Assembly: GCF_902801725.1 (NCBI RefSeq)
Contig: NZ_CADCJB010000003.1
Coordinates: 1 to 64,000 of the forward strand
Origin: an uncultured Methanobrevibacter sp.
GTDB lineage: Archaea; Methanobacteriota; Methanobacteria; Methanobacteriales; Methanobacteriaceae
DNA: 64,000 nt
Direction: 5' to 3'
In this document: piece after piece, positions 52,723 to 60,936 of the stretch
Position numbering within the stretch: the first letter of the stretch is position 1
Layout of the letters: each line of letters starts with the position of its first letter
The notes under the pieces: generated by a model
What the model was told of the DNA's origin: nothing
Seen by the model: only the letters and a program-made list of their open reading frames with translations
Databases searched by the model: none
Translations under genes and position numbers: made by a program

Positions 52723-53826
52723 TCACTCCTTTGAAAGCTGTATTTTTGACTCAATTGCAGTTGTCATTGAGCTTAACAGCATTCTTGTTTTAAAATCTGT
52801 TTTGTGAATCTTTTTAAGTTTATTTACCTTGCTCAATAATAGTTTATTCTCTTCTTTTGTAAACGGTGAAGTCTTCCAGGTGTGCATCCAGTGAAGCAGA
52901 TGCGGATTGACGGATACGTTTTGCACATCCTTTGAAAAACCTTCAGTACATTCTCTGCAGTAAATGTATGACTCCATAAGCTCATCGAGAAGCCTTACAT
53001 TGACGTTATTTGTAATGGACTTGTCATCAGGCAAATCACGAATGTAATAGTCATAGGATATGAAGTTGTTTAAATATACGATTCCTTTTGAGTTTAAAAG
53101 GGCTTCTAATGTAAATGCTAGGTCATCTCCGGAAACGAACTTCTTGAAACGGATATTGTTGTCCATTATCAGTTCTCTTCTATAGATTTTGCACCATACT
53201 GAAGGCTGCATTTTCAGCATGTCCGGTTCCTCTTCGATATTGTCAACATGGATTATGTCGATTGGCTTGTCTCTCGGATATGTCTTTTCTATTGTTTTTC
53301 CGTAAAGGACCCTTTCGACAACATTGTCCCAAATGACGTCAGGAATGTCCAGAAAGTTTGCACTTTCAAACTTTTCGCCGGGATATGCACTTTCCAGATT
53401 ATCCAAATACGGGGAATATGATTTTTGAACATATCCTCCATATTCAAATATTCTTCTAAACCTTCCGAATGCCATATCTGCGTCGTATTTTTTGATGGCA
53501 TTGTATAATGTTTCACATGCATCCAGTGTGTATCTGTCATCGGGATCTAAAAACATTATGTAATCGCCGGTAGATGCTTCAATGCCGGTGTTACGTGGTG
53601 TGTGAGCACCGCCGCTGTTGGTTTCATGATGGATTGCAACACAGCAATCATATTTTTCAGCATATTCGTCGATTACCTTATCTGATCCATCTGTAGAGCA
53701 ATCGTTAACCATGATTATTTCCAGGTTTTCATTTCCAATTGTTTGGTTTATAAGAGAGTCGATTCCACCTCTAAGATGGTCTCCAACATTAAAAATTGGC
53801 AGGATAATGCTTATTTTTTCATTCAT
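52723..53826 (-). CDS. Family 2 glycosyltransferase
   Basis: A 367-residue inverting GT-A enzyme. The nucleotide-sugar site is ISIILPIFNVGDHL, VNDCSTDGSD and the metal motif FLDPDDRY; NSGGAHTPRNTGIEAS is also typical of this group. The C-terminal about 130 residues are the helical extension common in these enzymes. Donor and acceptor are unknown; adjacency to glf makes a galactofuranosyl- or similar transfer plausible. GGAGGGAAGAA precedes the ATG. It shares family and layout with the GT gene at 61-62 kb. Confidence 0.9.
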   Translation of the reverse strand: MNEKISIILPIFNVGDHLRGGIDSLINQTIGNENLEIIMVNDCSTDGSDKVIDEYAEKYDCCVAIHHETNSGGAHTPRNTGIEASTGDYIMFLDPDDRYTLDACETLYNAIKKYDADMAFGRFRRIFEYGGYVQKSYSPYLDNLESAYPGEKFESANFLDIPDVIWDNVVERVLYGKTIEKTYPRDKPIDIIHVDNIEEEPDMLKMQPSVWCKIYRRELIMDNNIRFKKFVSGDDLAFTLEALLNSKGIVYLNNFISYDYYIRDLPDDKSITNNVNVRLLDELMESYIYCRECTEGFSKDVQNVSVNPHLLHWMHTWKTSPFTKEENKLLLSKVNKLKKIHKTDFKTRMLLSSMTTAIESKIQLSKE

Positions 53827-54589
53827 TTTCTTCCCTCCAAGTCTTAAATAATAATTCCATCATGTCTGGAACTGTGTAAGTGTCTGGGTAAATGTAGGCA
53901 ATATTATATTTTTCAAGGACTTTTGCTGTAATCGGGCCAATGCAGACAACTAACAGATTGTCATTTAACAGTTTTGCAAGTTTTTCTTTGTCATCGGCTA
54001 TCTGGAAGAAATTTTCAACAGTCAAGGGGCTTGTAAAAGTGATTGCATCAATTTCCTTATTCTCAATTTTTTGTATCAGTTCCTGCACCGCATTTTCATC
54101 CATGGGGAACAATGATTTGTATGCTTCAGCTAAAATTACTTCATTTCCAAGTTTTTCAAGTTCCTGCGGAAGTATTGGCCTTGCAGATGCGGTTCTTGGA
54201 ATGCCGATGATTTTATCGGTGATTTCACGTTTTTTGAACTCTTCAATCAGACCTTCAGCTGTAAAATCATTTGGCATCAAGTCAACAGTTAATCCATTTT
54301 TTTCAGCCAACTTTCCGGTTTTATTTCCAATTACTGCTAATTTGCAGTTTAAAGTCTGAATAAAATCAGGATAGAATTTATTCAATGAAACGATGGTTGT
54401 TGGAGATGTAAATATAATCCAGTCAAGTTCATCTTTTTTGGATACCAGATATTTTAGAGATTCTGTGTTGACAGGCTCCAAATCAAGTGTCGGTGCAAGT
54501 ATTGCACTTCCACCTAGTTTTTCTACAATCTCACAAGCCTTTTTTGCCCTATCCTTTGGCCTTGTTATTGCAACAACAGGTTTTGACAT
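53819..54589 (-). CDS. hemD: Uroporphyrinogen-III synthase
   Basis: A 256-residue HemD-type protein that closes and inverts ring D of the tetrapyrrole on the way to siroheme, F430 and cobamides. Both alpha/beta domains are visible: VAITRPKDRAKKACEIVEKLGG, then IFTSPTTIVSLNKF, and the second half with FTSPLTVENFF and VCIGPITAKVLEKYNI. AAGGTAATATAAA precedes the ATG. It overlaps the following glycosyltransferase start by eight bases, an unusual partner for a tetrapyrrole gene. Confidence 0.92.
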   Translation of the reverse strand: MSKPVVAITRPKDRAKKACEIVEKLGGSAILAPTLDLEPVNTESLKYLVSKKDELDWIIFTSPTTIVSLNKFYPDFIQTLNCKLAVIGNKTGKLAEKNGLTVDLMPNDFTAEGLIEEFKKREITDKIIGIPRTASARPILPQELEKLGNEVILAEAYKSLFPMDENAVQELIQKIENKEIDAITFTSPLTVENFFQIADDKEKLAKLLNDNLLVVCIGPITAKVLEKYNIAYIYPDTYTVPDMMELLFKTWREENE

Positions 54590-54834
54590 TTTATATTACC
54601 TTCATTAATTTATAATATTATATGTTTTGTTTTTATTTGTTTATAATGTTTGTTACTTTGGTTTATTTTTAAAATTGATTTGACATTGTAAAATTGCTTT
54701 GATTTTATTAAATTGATTATATATTAGTTAATTTAAGTTATAACTGTAAAAAATTATATATTTATGGAAATACAAACTATAATTTGCCTTTTAAGAAATT
54801 TTGAGGTGAATATATTGATTATGATATTAATTAT

Positions 54835-55125
54835 TTGATCGAAGTTTTAAATAAAATAAAGAATAATCCATATGGGATAAGGCATACCAACCATTATTTA
54901 AAAAAATCAGCATATCGTGGTGTTGATTTGAATTGTGTATCTAAAAAATTATTGTCTGAAGTCCCAGTTGGTATTCAAAAGACTTTAGGATATGGTAATA
55001 GATTCGAATTAATTTTTGAATACAAGAAATATGAGGATTTATATATTGTTGTGGATATAATTAATTTTAATGAAGTATCTATTATTACTGTAATTCCTAA
55101 AGACATTCAACGGAGGAAGCATTAA
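54835..55125 (+). CDS. Small toxin-like protein (DUF4258-like), first of a two-gene module
   Basis: A 96-residue basic protein (from the TTG at 54835; an ATT at 54814 closer to the GAGGTGA site would add seven residues, MDYDINY). The core HTNHYLKKSAYRGVDLNCVSKKL, LGYGNRFELIFEYKKYEDLYIVVDI and ISIITVIPKDIQRRKH resembles DUF4258-type small toxins in layout. The stop overlaps the next ATG by one base (TAATG), typical of toxin-antitoxin pairs. Confidence 0.55.
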   Translation: MIEVLNKIKNNPYGIRHTNHYLKKSAYRGVDLNCVSKKLLSEVPVGIQKTLGYGNRFELIFEYKKYEDLYIVVDIINFNEVSIITVIPKDIQRRKH

Positions 55126-55487
55126 TGAAATCTAAATTGGATTATGTATATGATTATGAATATGATTTAATGGATATTACTATTGATGAATCTTTTAGAT
55201 ATGATAAATCAATAGATATAACTAATGGAATTATATTGGATTTAGATGTAAATGGTTTTCCTGCTGCATTAGAAATAATTAGCGCTTCAAAAATATTTGG
55301 GATTGATAAACAAAATCTTATTTCTCCTAATATTGATTTGGCCATTATTATTAGTGATGATTTAATTTGTATTGAATTGAAATTTACTTATTTTGTTTCT
55401 AAACACGAACAAGATGTCTGTTTTAAGCATAATCTTGCTAATAATTATGGGATTCCGGCAATGGAGACAGTTTTTTCTACTGCTTAA
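55125..55487 (+). CDS. DUF2283-like protein, second of a toxin-antitoxin-like pair
   Basis: A 120-residue protein. YDYEYDLMDI, GIILDLDVNGFPAALEIISASKIF and the C-terminal NNYGIPAMETVF are shared with the solitary gene at 42.0 kb, so the two are paralogues. It starts on the last base of the toxin-like stop codon. Antitoxin role is inferred from gene pairing and from the DUF2283-like pattern; no DNA-binding domain is visible. Confidence 0.6.
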   Translation: MKSKLDYVYDYEYDLMDITIDESFRYDKSIDITNGIILDLDVNGFPAALEIISASKIFGIDKQNLISPNIDLAIIISDDLICIELKFTYFVSKHEQDVCFKHNLANNYGIPAMETVFSTA

Positions 55488-55575
55488 TTTTTTTTAACGT
55501 CTATTTAATTAAAGCTATTTTCCATTTAATTGGCTCAAATATTTTACCATAAACAGTAATTGTTGCATATGTAAA

Positions 55576-55596
55576 CAATTATATAATATAATTGTC
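55576..55596. promoter_or_regulatory. Perfect palindrome over the TATA box of the flavodoxin operon
   Basis: ACAATTATA-TAA-TATAATTGT, 9-bp arms around a 3-base centre, contains the TATA-like TTATATAAT about 31 bases before the flavodoxin ATG. A protein bound here would block the pre-initiation complex. Confidence 0.55.
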
Positions 55597-55618
55597 TTAT
55601 TTTTAAATAGGTGATAAT

Positions 55619-56083
55619 ATGAGCAATGTATTGATAACATATTTCTCAGCAAGTGGAGTAACAAAAAGCGTAGCGGAAAAGATAGCAGATGAAAACGGCT
55701 ATGATATTTTTGAAATAACTCCTGTGGAAAAGTATACTGCAGCAGATTTGGATTATATGGACAAAAATTCAAGGTCAACAATTGAAATGAACGATAAGAG
55801 TTTCAGACCTCCAATTGCCGAAACATGTGATGTTTCAGGCTACGATGTTGTAGCTATAGGTTTTCCTGTGTGGTGGTACACCGCTCCGACAATAATCAAC
55901 ACATTCATAGAAAGTGTTGACCTGAAAGGAAAGACAATTAAGGTTTTCTGTACATCAGGAGGATCAGGCGTTGACAAGTGCGTAAGCGACCTTCAGGATG
56001 CATATCCAGAGCTTGACTTTGCAAAAGGTATGAGATTCATGGGAAATGTCTCTAAAGCAAGGGAGTGGATTGAGGATGAGTAA
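55619..56083 (+). CDS. Flavodoxin
   Basis: A 154-residue FMN-binding electron carrier. The phosphate-binding loop ITYFSASGVTKSVAEKIA is at the N-terminus, with GFPVWWYTAPTIINTFI in the middle and CTSGGSGVDKC near the isoalloxazine site; all are typical of long-chain-type flavodoxins (the DUF flavodoxin_4 or _5 group). TAGGTGATAAT precedes the ATG. Its last eight bases overlap the iron-sulfur flavoprotein gene, so the two work together. Confidence 0.93.
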   Translation: MSNVLITYFSASGVTKSVAEKIADENGYDIFEITPVEKYTAADLDYMDKNSRSTIEMNDKSFRPPIAETCDVSGYDVVAIGFPVWWYTAPTIINTFIESVDLKGKTIKVFCTSGGSGVDKCVSDLQDAYPELDFAKGMRFMGNVSKAREWIEDE

Positions 56084-56591
56084 AAAAGTAGTAATCATAA
56101 GTTCATCTCCCAGAAAAGGCCAAAATTCAGATACATTATGCGATGAATTTTTAAGGGGCGCTCAGGATGCAGGCCATGATGCAGTCAAGTATTTCCTTGA
56201 AGACATCGAGTTTTCATCATGCAAGGCATGCTACAAATGCAAGACTCCCGAAATGAAGTGCTTTCAGGATGACGGCATAGCAAAAATTCTGGACGACATG
56301 ATGGATGCTGATGTGATAGTCTATGCGACTCCAGTATACTACTATGAGATGTGCGGAACACTAAAAATGTTTTTCGACAGGTGCTATCCGATATTTAGAC
56401 ATTTGGAAAACAAGGATTTTTATATAATTTTGGCTGCAGGAAGCAGTTGTGGGGATGCACTCACAGGACTTAAGAGTTTCATAGGGTTTGCCAAAAATCC
56501 AACAATAAAAGAAGTGTTTGAAGTCTTGGGAAATGCAAAATCACAAAAAGATATTTTGAAAAAAGTATATGATGCAGGTTTGAACTGCTAA
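56076..56591 (+). CDS. Iron-sulfur flavoprotein (NADPH-dependent FMN reductase fold)
   Basis: A 171-residue flavodoxin-like FMN protein. ISSSPRKGQNSDTLCDEF is the FMN phosphate loop, and CKACYKCKTPEMKC is the compact CX2CX2CX6C cluster motif of iron-sulfur flavoproteins (Isf). YATPVYYYEMCGTLKMFFDRC follows. Such proteins move electrons from ferredoxin to O2 or peroxide, or serve as diflavin reductases in methanogens. The ATG inside the preceding gene end (8-base overlap) is chosen. Confidence 0.9.
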   Translation: MSKKVVIISSSPRKGQNSDTLCDEFLRGAQDAGHDAVKYFLEDIEFSSCKACYKCKTPEMKCFQDDGIAKILDDMMDADVIVYATPVYYYEMCGTLKMFFDRCYPIFRHLENKDFYIILAAGSSCGDALTGLKSFIGFAKNPTIKEVFEVLGNAKSQKDILKKVYDAGLNC

Positions 56592-56601
56592 AAATAAAAA
56601 T

Positions 56602-56625
56602 TAGGAAAGATATCAATCTTTCCTA
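56602..56625 (-). terminator. Hairpin terminator of the beta-helix-like protein gene
   Basis: TAGGAAAGAT-ATCA-ATCTTTCCTA, a perfect 10-bp stem including the minus-strand stop codon, is followed on the minus strand by TTTTTATTTTT. It may also serve the convergent flavoprotein operon. Confidence 0.65.
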
Positions 56626-58161
56626 TCCTTTAAATGGATTTGAACTGTCATAAGTCTTGCCGTTGACGGTTAGCTTGTAGCTGCCGTAGTCAATTTTGCC
56701 GGATACTGCTAGGGATGATAGTGAACTGTCACCAGTCAGTGTCCAAGTGGATCCGTCAGCAACATTGACAGTAGTGTTTCCGGTTGAGTTGACGGCGCCT
56801 TTGAATTCGGTATTTTTCATGGTCCAGTTCAGGGAACTGATATTGTCAACAATAACATTTCCATCTATTTTTTCATTGTCTGTGTTTAACTCAGCAGTTC
56901 CTCCGTTGGAGCCGGTTGTTCCCCATTGGTTTTGGCTTGAAACTTCTAAAAATGTTTGGCTTCCAAAGCTCAATTCAGTATTTTTCAAATCAATTACACA
57001 GGCTGTATTGGTTACATGAAACATAGGAGCTTCTTTGTAAACTGATGATTCCTTTGGAATTGTGAGCTTTGAGTTTTCAGAGCTGAAGTGGGATGTTCCG
57101 ACATCAGCGTCACCGCTCATTGATTGATAGATGAATATTCCGCCTAAATCAACGTAAGCATCACCATCTTTTCTGTTACCTTCACCATAACCTGTCAAAT
57201 CAGAGTTTTTCACTTCAATTGAGTTTTTACCTTCGATACACGCTATTTGTGATACGTAAGATGTTCCTTTGGTATTGTCAACGGTAATGTTTCCTGTTGA
57301 GTATATTAAAGGTGATCCTCTGCCGCTGGTTTTGCTAACTCCTGTATTGATGTCTGAGTTTTTGACATGCACCTGGCCTTCGCCACGGTCAGTTGCAATG
57401 GCAGCGCAACTTTGCCCGTCGGTATTGATTATTACGTTTTCGGCATTGATTTTACCTTTGTATGTTGCATCAAGACCTCTTGACTTGTCTGAATGGGTTG
57501 TAATTTTAACATTTTTAATGGTTGCTTGTGTATTTCCGCTCACATCACTCGCACCTGATGGGTCTCCGCCACCGTTTCCAGGAGCTTGGCTGCCTTCACC
57601 TGAGGGCATTTCAGGAGGTTGTCCTCCGGCTCCACCTTGTGAGTTGGCACTGCCATTTCCGGTTGCTTCTGGAGGTTGTCCTCCGGCCCCTCCCTGTGCG
57701 TCAGACGGTTGGCCACCTTGGGATGAGCCTCCACTGCTTGAGGCATTGGCATTTGTAACAAAAATACCGTTTGAACCTTTTGAATTTGTATTTATTTCAG
57801 CATTTGATATGTCGAGAGTACCGTTGGTATTTACCAAAACAGCAGAATTGGCACCATAAAAGTCAGCATCATCACCAGAAGTTGCAGTATCACCTGTTTT
57901 GTTGATGATGGAATCGGCTAATTTCAAGGCACCTCCATTTTTAACAAGAATCGCATTTGTGTCTGCAGCATCTGTGTGATATAATCCTTTATTTTCGTCT
58001 AAGCTTTTAGAATCAACAACAAGATTTCCTTTGTCTTTGAGTCCATTTGCATCAATACTTACTGAACCGGCAGTTGCCTGATTTGAATTTGTAAAAGCAA
58101 ATGCTCCAGCACAGATAAGTATTATGATGGCTATGGCTACAATAATTAGCTTTTTGTTCAT
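56623..58161 (-). CDS. Secreted beta-helix-like adhesin with Gly/Pro/Gln-rich repeats
   Basis: A 512-residue extracellular protein. The N-terminal hydrophobic segment (KLIIVAIAIIILICAGAFAF) is a signal or anchor. The body is a right-handed beta-helix-like series of short strands (GALKLADSIINKTGDTATSG, NGTLDISNAEINTNSKGSNG, INAENVIINTDGQSCAA). An inserted low-complexity stretch near residues 150-215 repeats GGAGGQPPE-type units. The strand pattern resembles Gram-positive gut proteins carrying a CBM-like DUF4353 domain, hinting at transfer from bacteria. It probably faces host or substrate surfaces. The start has no clear ribosome binding site. Confidence 0.75.
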   Translation of the reverse strand: MNKKLIIVAIAIIILICAGAFAFTNSNQATAGSVSIDANGLKDKGNLVVDSKSLDENKGLYHTDAADTNAILVKNGGALKLADSIINKTGDTATSGDDADFYGANSAVLVNTNGTLDISNAEINTNSKGSNGIFVTNANASSSGGSSQGGQPSDAQGGAGGQPPEATGNGSANSQGGAGGQPPEMPSGEGSQAPGNGGGDPSGASDVSGNTQATIKNVKITTHSDKSRGLDATYKGKINAENVIINTDGQSCAAIATDRGEGQVHVKNSDINTGVSKTSGRGSPLIYSTGNITVDNTKGTSYVSQIACIEGKNSIEVKNSDLTGYGEGNRKDGDAYVDLGGIFIYQSMSGDADVGTSHFSSENSKLTIPKESSVYKEAPMFHVTNTACVIDLKNTELSFGSQTFLEVSSQNQWGTTGSNGGTAELNTDNEKIDGNVIVDNISSLNWTMKNTEFKGAVNSTGNTTVNVADGSTWTLTGDSSLSSLAVSGKIDYGSYKLTVNGKTYDSSNPFKG

Positions 58162-58384
58162 AAAAGTAATAACTCGCAAGTCATATTTAAGTATTTGGAA
58201 TATTTTTTATACAGTATCATTATGTCATTAAATTATCAGTATTTTAACATATTCAATGTATTATTGCAGTGGTGTTTCAATCAGACAGTTTAAATATAAT
58301 TGTTTTGGAGTTAAATGAAAGGTAGCATTGATTCTTTAGTTAAGTTGAAAATGCTACTAATTCATTTATAATGAAATAATATTT

Positions 58385-59380
58385 TTAAACTCCGCTGAAT
58401 TTTTTAATATATGGAATTTTGCTGAATACATATGGCAGCAGCCATGATAGGAAAATTGTCAATGCGAACATTACTGGGAATAATAATGTGGAGTGGGGAT
58501 TATATTTGGCTAAAAACTTAATTACAATCAGATGTGAGAAATACATTCCATAACTGCAAAGACTTATTGAAATAATTATCTTTCCAATGATATTATTTTT
58601 CACATGTTTGAATGAGGTTATGTTATCAAGATATTTGATAAACAGATACATTCCAATTCCCATAAATACAATAGGAATATTCTGGTAAATTTCAGAAATG
58701 AAATTAATGTTGTTGTAATCGAAATATACGAAAACTGCTAATGAAATTATGAGAATAACAAATCCGATAACACACATCTTTTTGTCATCCAAATCGAATT
58801 TTTTAGTGGTTAGATAATAACCTAAAACAGGATATCCTATATAACTTGCAAAGTAATCCAGATTAAAATCGGGGAATAGAGGATATGAATTAAATGTTTT
58901 CAGTGCTATTGTAAAAAACCAAATGACTAAGAAATATTTACAGCCTTCCTCTCCGTATTTTTCAATGAATGCATTAATAACGGGAATGAACAGATAAATT
59001 CCGATTAAAGTCCAGAAGTACCATGTAATGGACGGATTTCCAATAAATGTGTTCCAAACTTGTGTATAATTCCCATGCATATAAAGAATTTGAGCGGAAA
59101 TTAAGATAATCCAAAAGATAAACGGATAAATAATCCTTGTAAACCGTCTTTTTAAAAAATCAGAAAGATTATATTCACGATTTAAAAGCAGAGCTCCGCT
59201 GATCATTAAAAATATTGGCACACCGATTCTTCCGATGTCGTGGAATGCCATCTGTGCAATTACCTGAGTTTGGGTTGTTAATGGTCCAAAAAAGAAATCA
59301 ACATGGCATATGATGACTGCGATTATGGCAAATGCTCTTAAAAAATCGTAGTAGAAAATTCTTTCTTTTTTATTTTTCAT
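58385..59380 (-). CDS. Acyltransferase family 3 membrane protein
   Basis: A 331-residue integral membrane O-acyltransferase (OafA/WecH group) with about ten membrane helices. The catalytic His is in AVIICHVDFFFG; DIGRIGVPIFLMISGALLL matches the family's second signature. It would add acetyl or other acyl groups to sugars of a surface polymer. It is co-directional with the flippase gene 6 bases upstream of it, which is in the same minus-strand polysaccharide group. Confidence 0.9.
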   Translation of the reverse strand: MKNKKERIFYYDFLRAFAIIAVIICHVDFFFGPLTTQTQVIAQMAFHDIGRIGVPIFLMISGALLLNREYNLSDFLKRRFTRIIYPFIFWIILISAQILYMHGNYTQVWNTFIGNPSITWYFWTLIGIYLFIPVINAFIEKYGEEGCKYFLVIWFFTIALKTFNSYPLFPDFNLDYFASYIGYPVLGYYLTTKKFDLDDKKMCVIGFVILIISLAVFVYFDYNNINFISEIYQNIPIVFMGIGMYLFIKYLDNITSFKHVKNNIIGKIIISISLCSYGMYFSHLIVIKFLAKYNPHSTLLFPVMFALTIFLSWLLPYVFSKIPYIKKFSGV

Positions 59381-59386
59381 TGTATC

Positions 59387-60814
59387 TTATTTTCCTATAA
59401 TTTGTTTTATAATTAATTTATCATCCTGATCAATTGTTCTTAAAAGGAATATCGCACTAAAGTAGACTATTATGGATACTATCATTGCTATCCATAAATT
59501 TAAGTTAAGAGCATATAATGCAATTCCTAAAATTGCTGATGCTGCACATATTTTGATAATATCGTAAATCAGATGTCTATTTGGGAGTTGATTAATCTTT
59601 CTAAGCATATATAATTCTAAAAGTAAAATTAAAATTTCACTTAGTACTGTTGAAAAGGATGCTCCGTAAACGGAATACTTCGGAATTAAGAATATATTTA
59701 ACACTATATTGAAAAGGGCGGCTATTGTATAGATTTTTGTCACGGAATATTCTTGATGAGAAGCATTTAACACCAAAGAGCATGCTCCATTTATAAATAG
59801 GAAACAGACAGTCCAAATCAATATCTTTAAAACCCCTCCTGCTTCAATGTACTCTGCTCCATAAATTCCAATCAAATCATATCCGTAAAACATGGCGAAT
59901 ACTGAAATTGGAATTGTAACTAATGTTAAATATTTGATTGATTTGTTAAAGCTAAAGTTTAACATGTCTTTTTCGTTTTTGAATAATTTGCTCATCACAG
60001 GGAAAACTACTGATGCATAGATTGTATAGAATAATGTTAAAACGGTAATCAGTTTATATGCTGAGTTATAAAGTCCTGTAGCATATGTTGTTGAAAATTG
60101 GGTAATCATCACTAAATCAATTGAATAATAAATAGTGTAGAATAGACCTGTTAATGCAAATGGAAGTCCACCTTTTAATAAAACTTTGTAGAAACTAAAG
60201 TCAAAGGATAGTTTAGGAAGTATGGTGTGTTTTTCAAGTGCATAAAGCTCATAAATTAAAGCTATAAAATTGGCGAGAATGTATGCAATTGCAATTCCAG
60301 TTAATGCAAAGTCTGTAAATGTAACTATAATGATGAAAATCAATGTCAGTATGTTTATAACTGTATTTGTTATTGCTTGATATTTCAGTTTCTCATGGGC
60401 TTGGAATGATGTAAATAAAAGTGAATGGTAAGATTTAATTAAATTTTCAAAAGAAATCAGTAAGGTAATAGTTATTAGTTTACTGTTCCATCCAAGAATT
60501 ATCAGAGCGAAAAACACTGTTAATATATACAATACAGATAAAAACAACTTTAATGATACTGCATTATCCAAATATTTATGTTCACTCTCAAAATCAGTAG
60601 AAATTGCACGAACCAATAATGTTGGAAGTCCAAAGTCAATTATGATTCCAAAAAGAGCGGCAAATGAAACTGCTGAACCAAAAATACCATAATCTGAAGG
60701 GCCTAAGTACCATGCAGTAACAATTGTCCAAATAAATGCACAAATGCTAGCAATGATTTGTGAAATCATCATCCAACCCATATTTGCAAATGCCGTTTTA
60801 ACTTTATTAGCCAT
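59387..60814 (-). CDS. Polysaccharide flippase (Wzx/MurJ-like MATE group)
   Basis: A 475-residue protein with 12 to 14 membrane helices and the pattern of oligosaccharide flippases (WMMISQIIASICAFIWT, YLGPSDYGIFGSAVSFAAL, GLYNSAYKLITVLTLFY, ASFSTVLSEILILLLELY). It would carry lipid-linked oligosaccharides across the membrane. AAGGTTAAATA precedes the ATG. It lies directly before the acyltransferase gene and after glycosyltransferase genes. Confidence 0.92.
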   Translation of the reverse strand: MANKVKTAFANMGWMMISQIIASICAFIWTIVTAWYLGPSDYGIFGSAVSFAALFGIIIDFGLPTLLVRAISTDFESEHKYLDNAVSLKLFLSVLYILTVFFALIILGWNSKLITITLLISFENLIKSYHSLLFTSFQAHEKLKYQAITNTVINILTLIFIIIVTFTDFALTGIAIAYILANFIALIYELYALEKHTILPKLSFDFSFYKVLLKGGLPFALTGLFYTIYYSIDLVMITQFSTTYATGLYNSAYKLITVLTLFYTIYASVVFPVMSKLFKNEKDMLNFSFNKSIKYLTLVTIPISVFAMFYGYDLIGIYGAEYIEAGGVLKILIWTVCFLFINGACSLVLNASHQEYSVTKIYTIAALFNIVLNIFLIPKYSVYGASFSTVLSEILILLLELYMLRKINQLPNRHLIYDIIKICAASAILGIALYALNLNLWIAMIVSIIVYFSAIFLLRTIDQDDKLIIKQIIGK

Positions 60815-60936
60815 TATTTAACCTTTATTTTTCATGTTTTAAATTTATTAGGGAATTAATTTAATTATAAACATAATCTATAATTTTTTTAATTATTTAT
60901 TAACTATCTTTATAAATTTATTTTTTTATAGTTATT

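Noticed and set aside
57269-57859. Plus-strand proline-rich open frame
   Set aside because: Antisense of the glycine/proline/glutamine-rich repeats of the secreted protein.
56623-58161. CRISPR-like or satellite repeats in the GGQPPE region
   Set aside because: The repeats are in frame, imperfect and protein-level; there are no constant DNA repeats with unique spacers.
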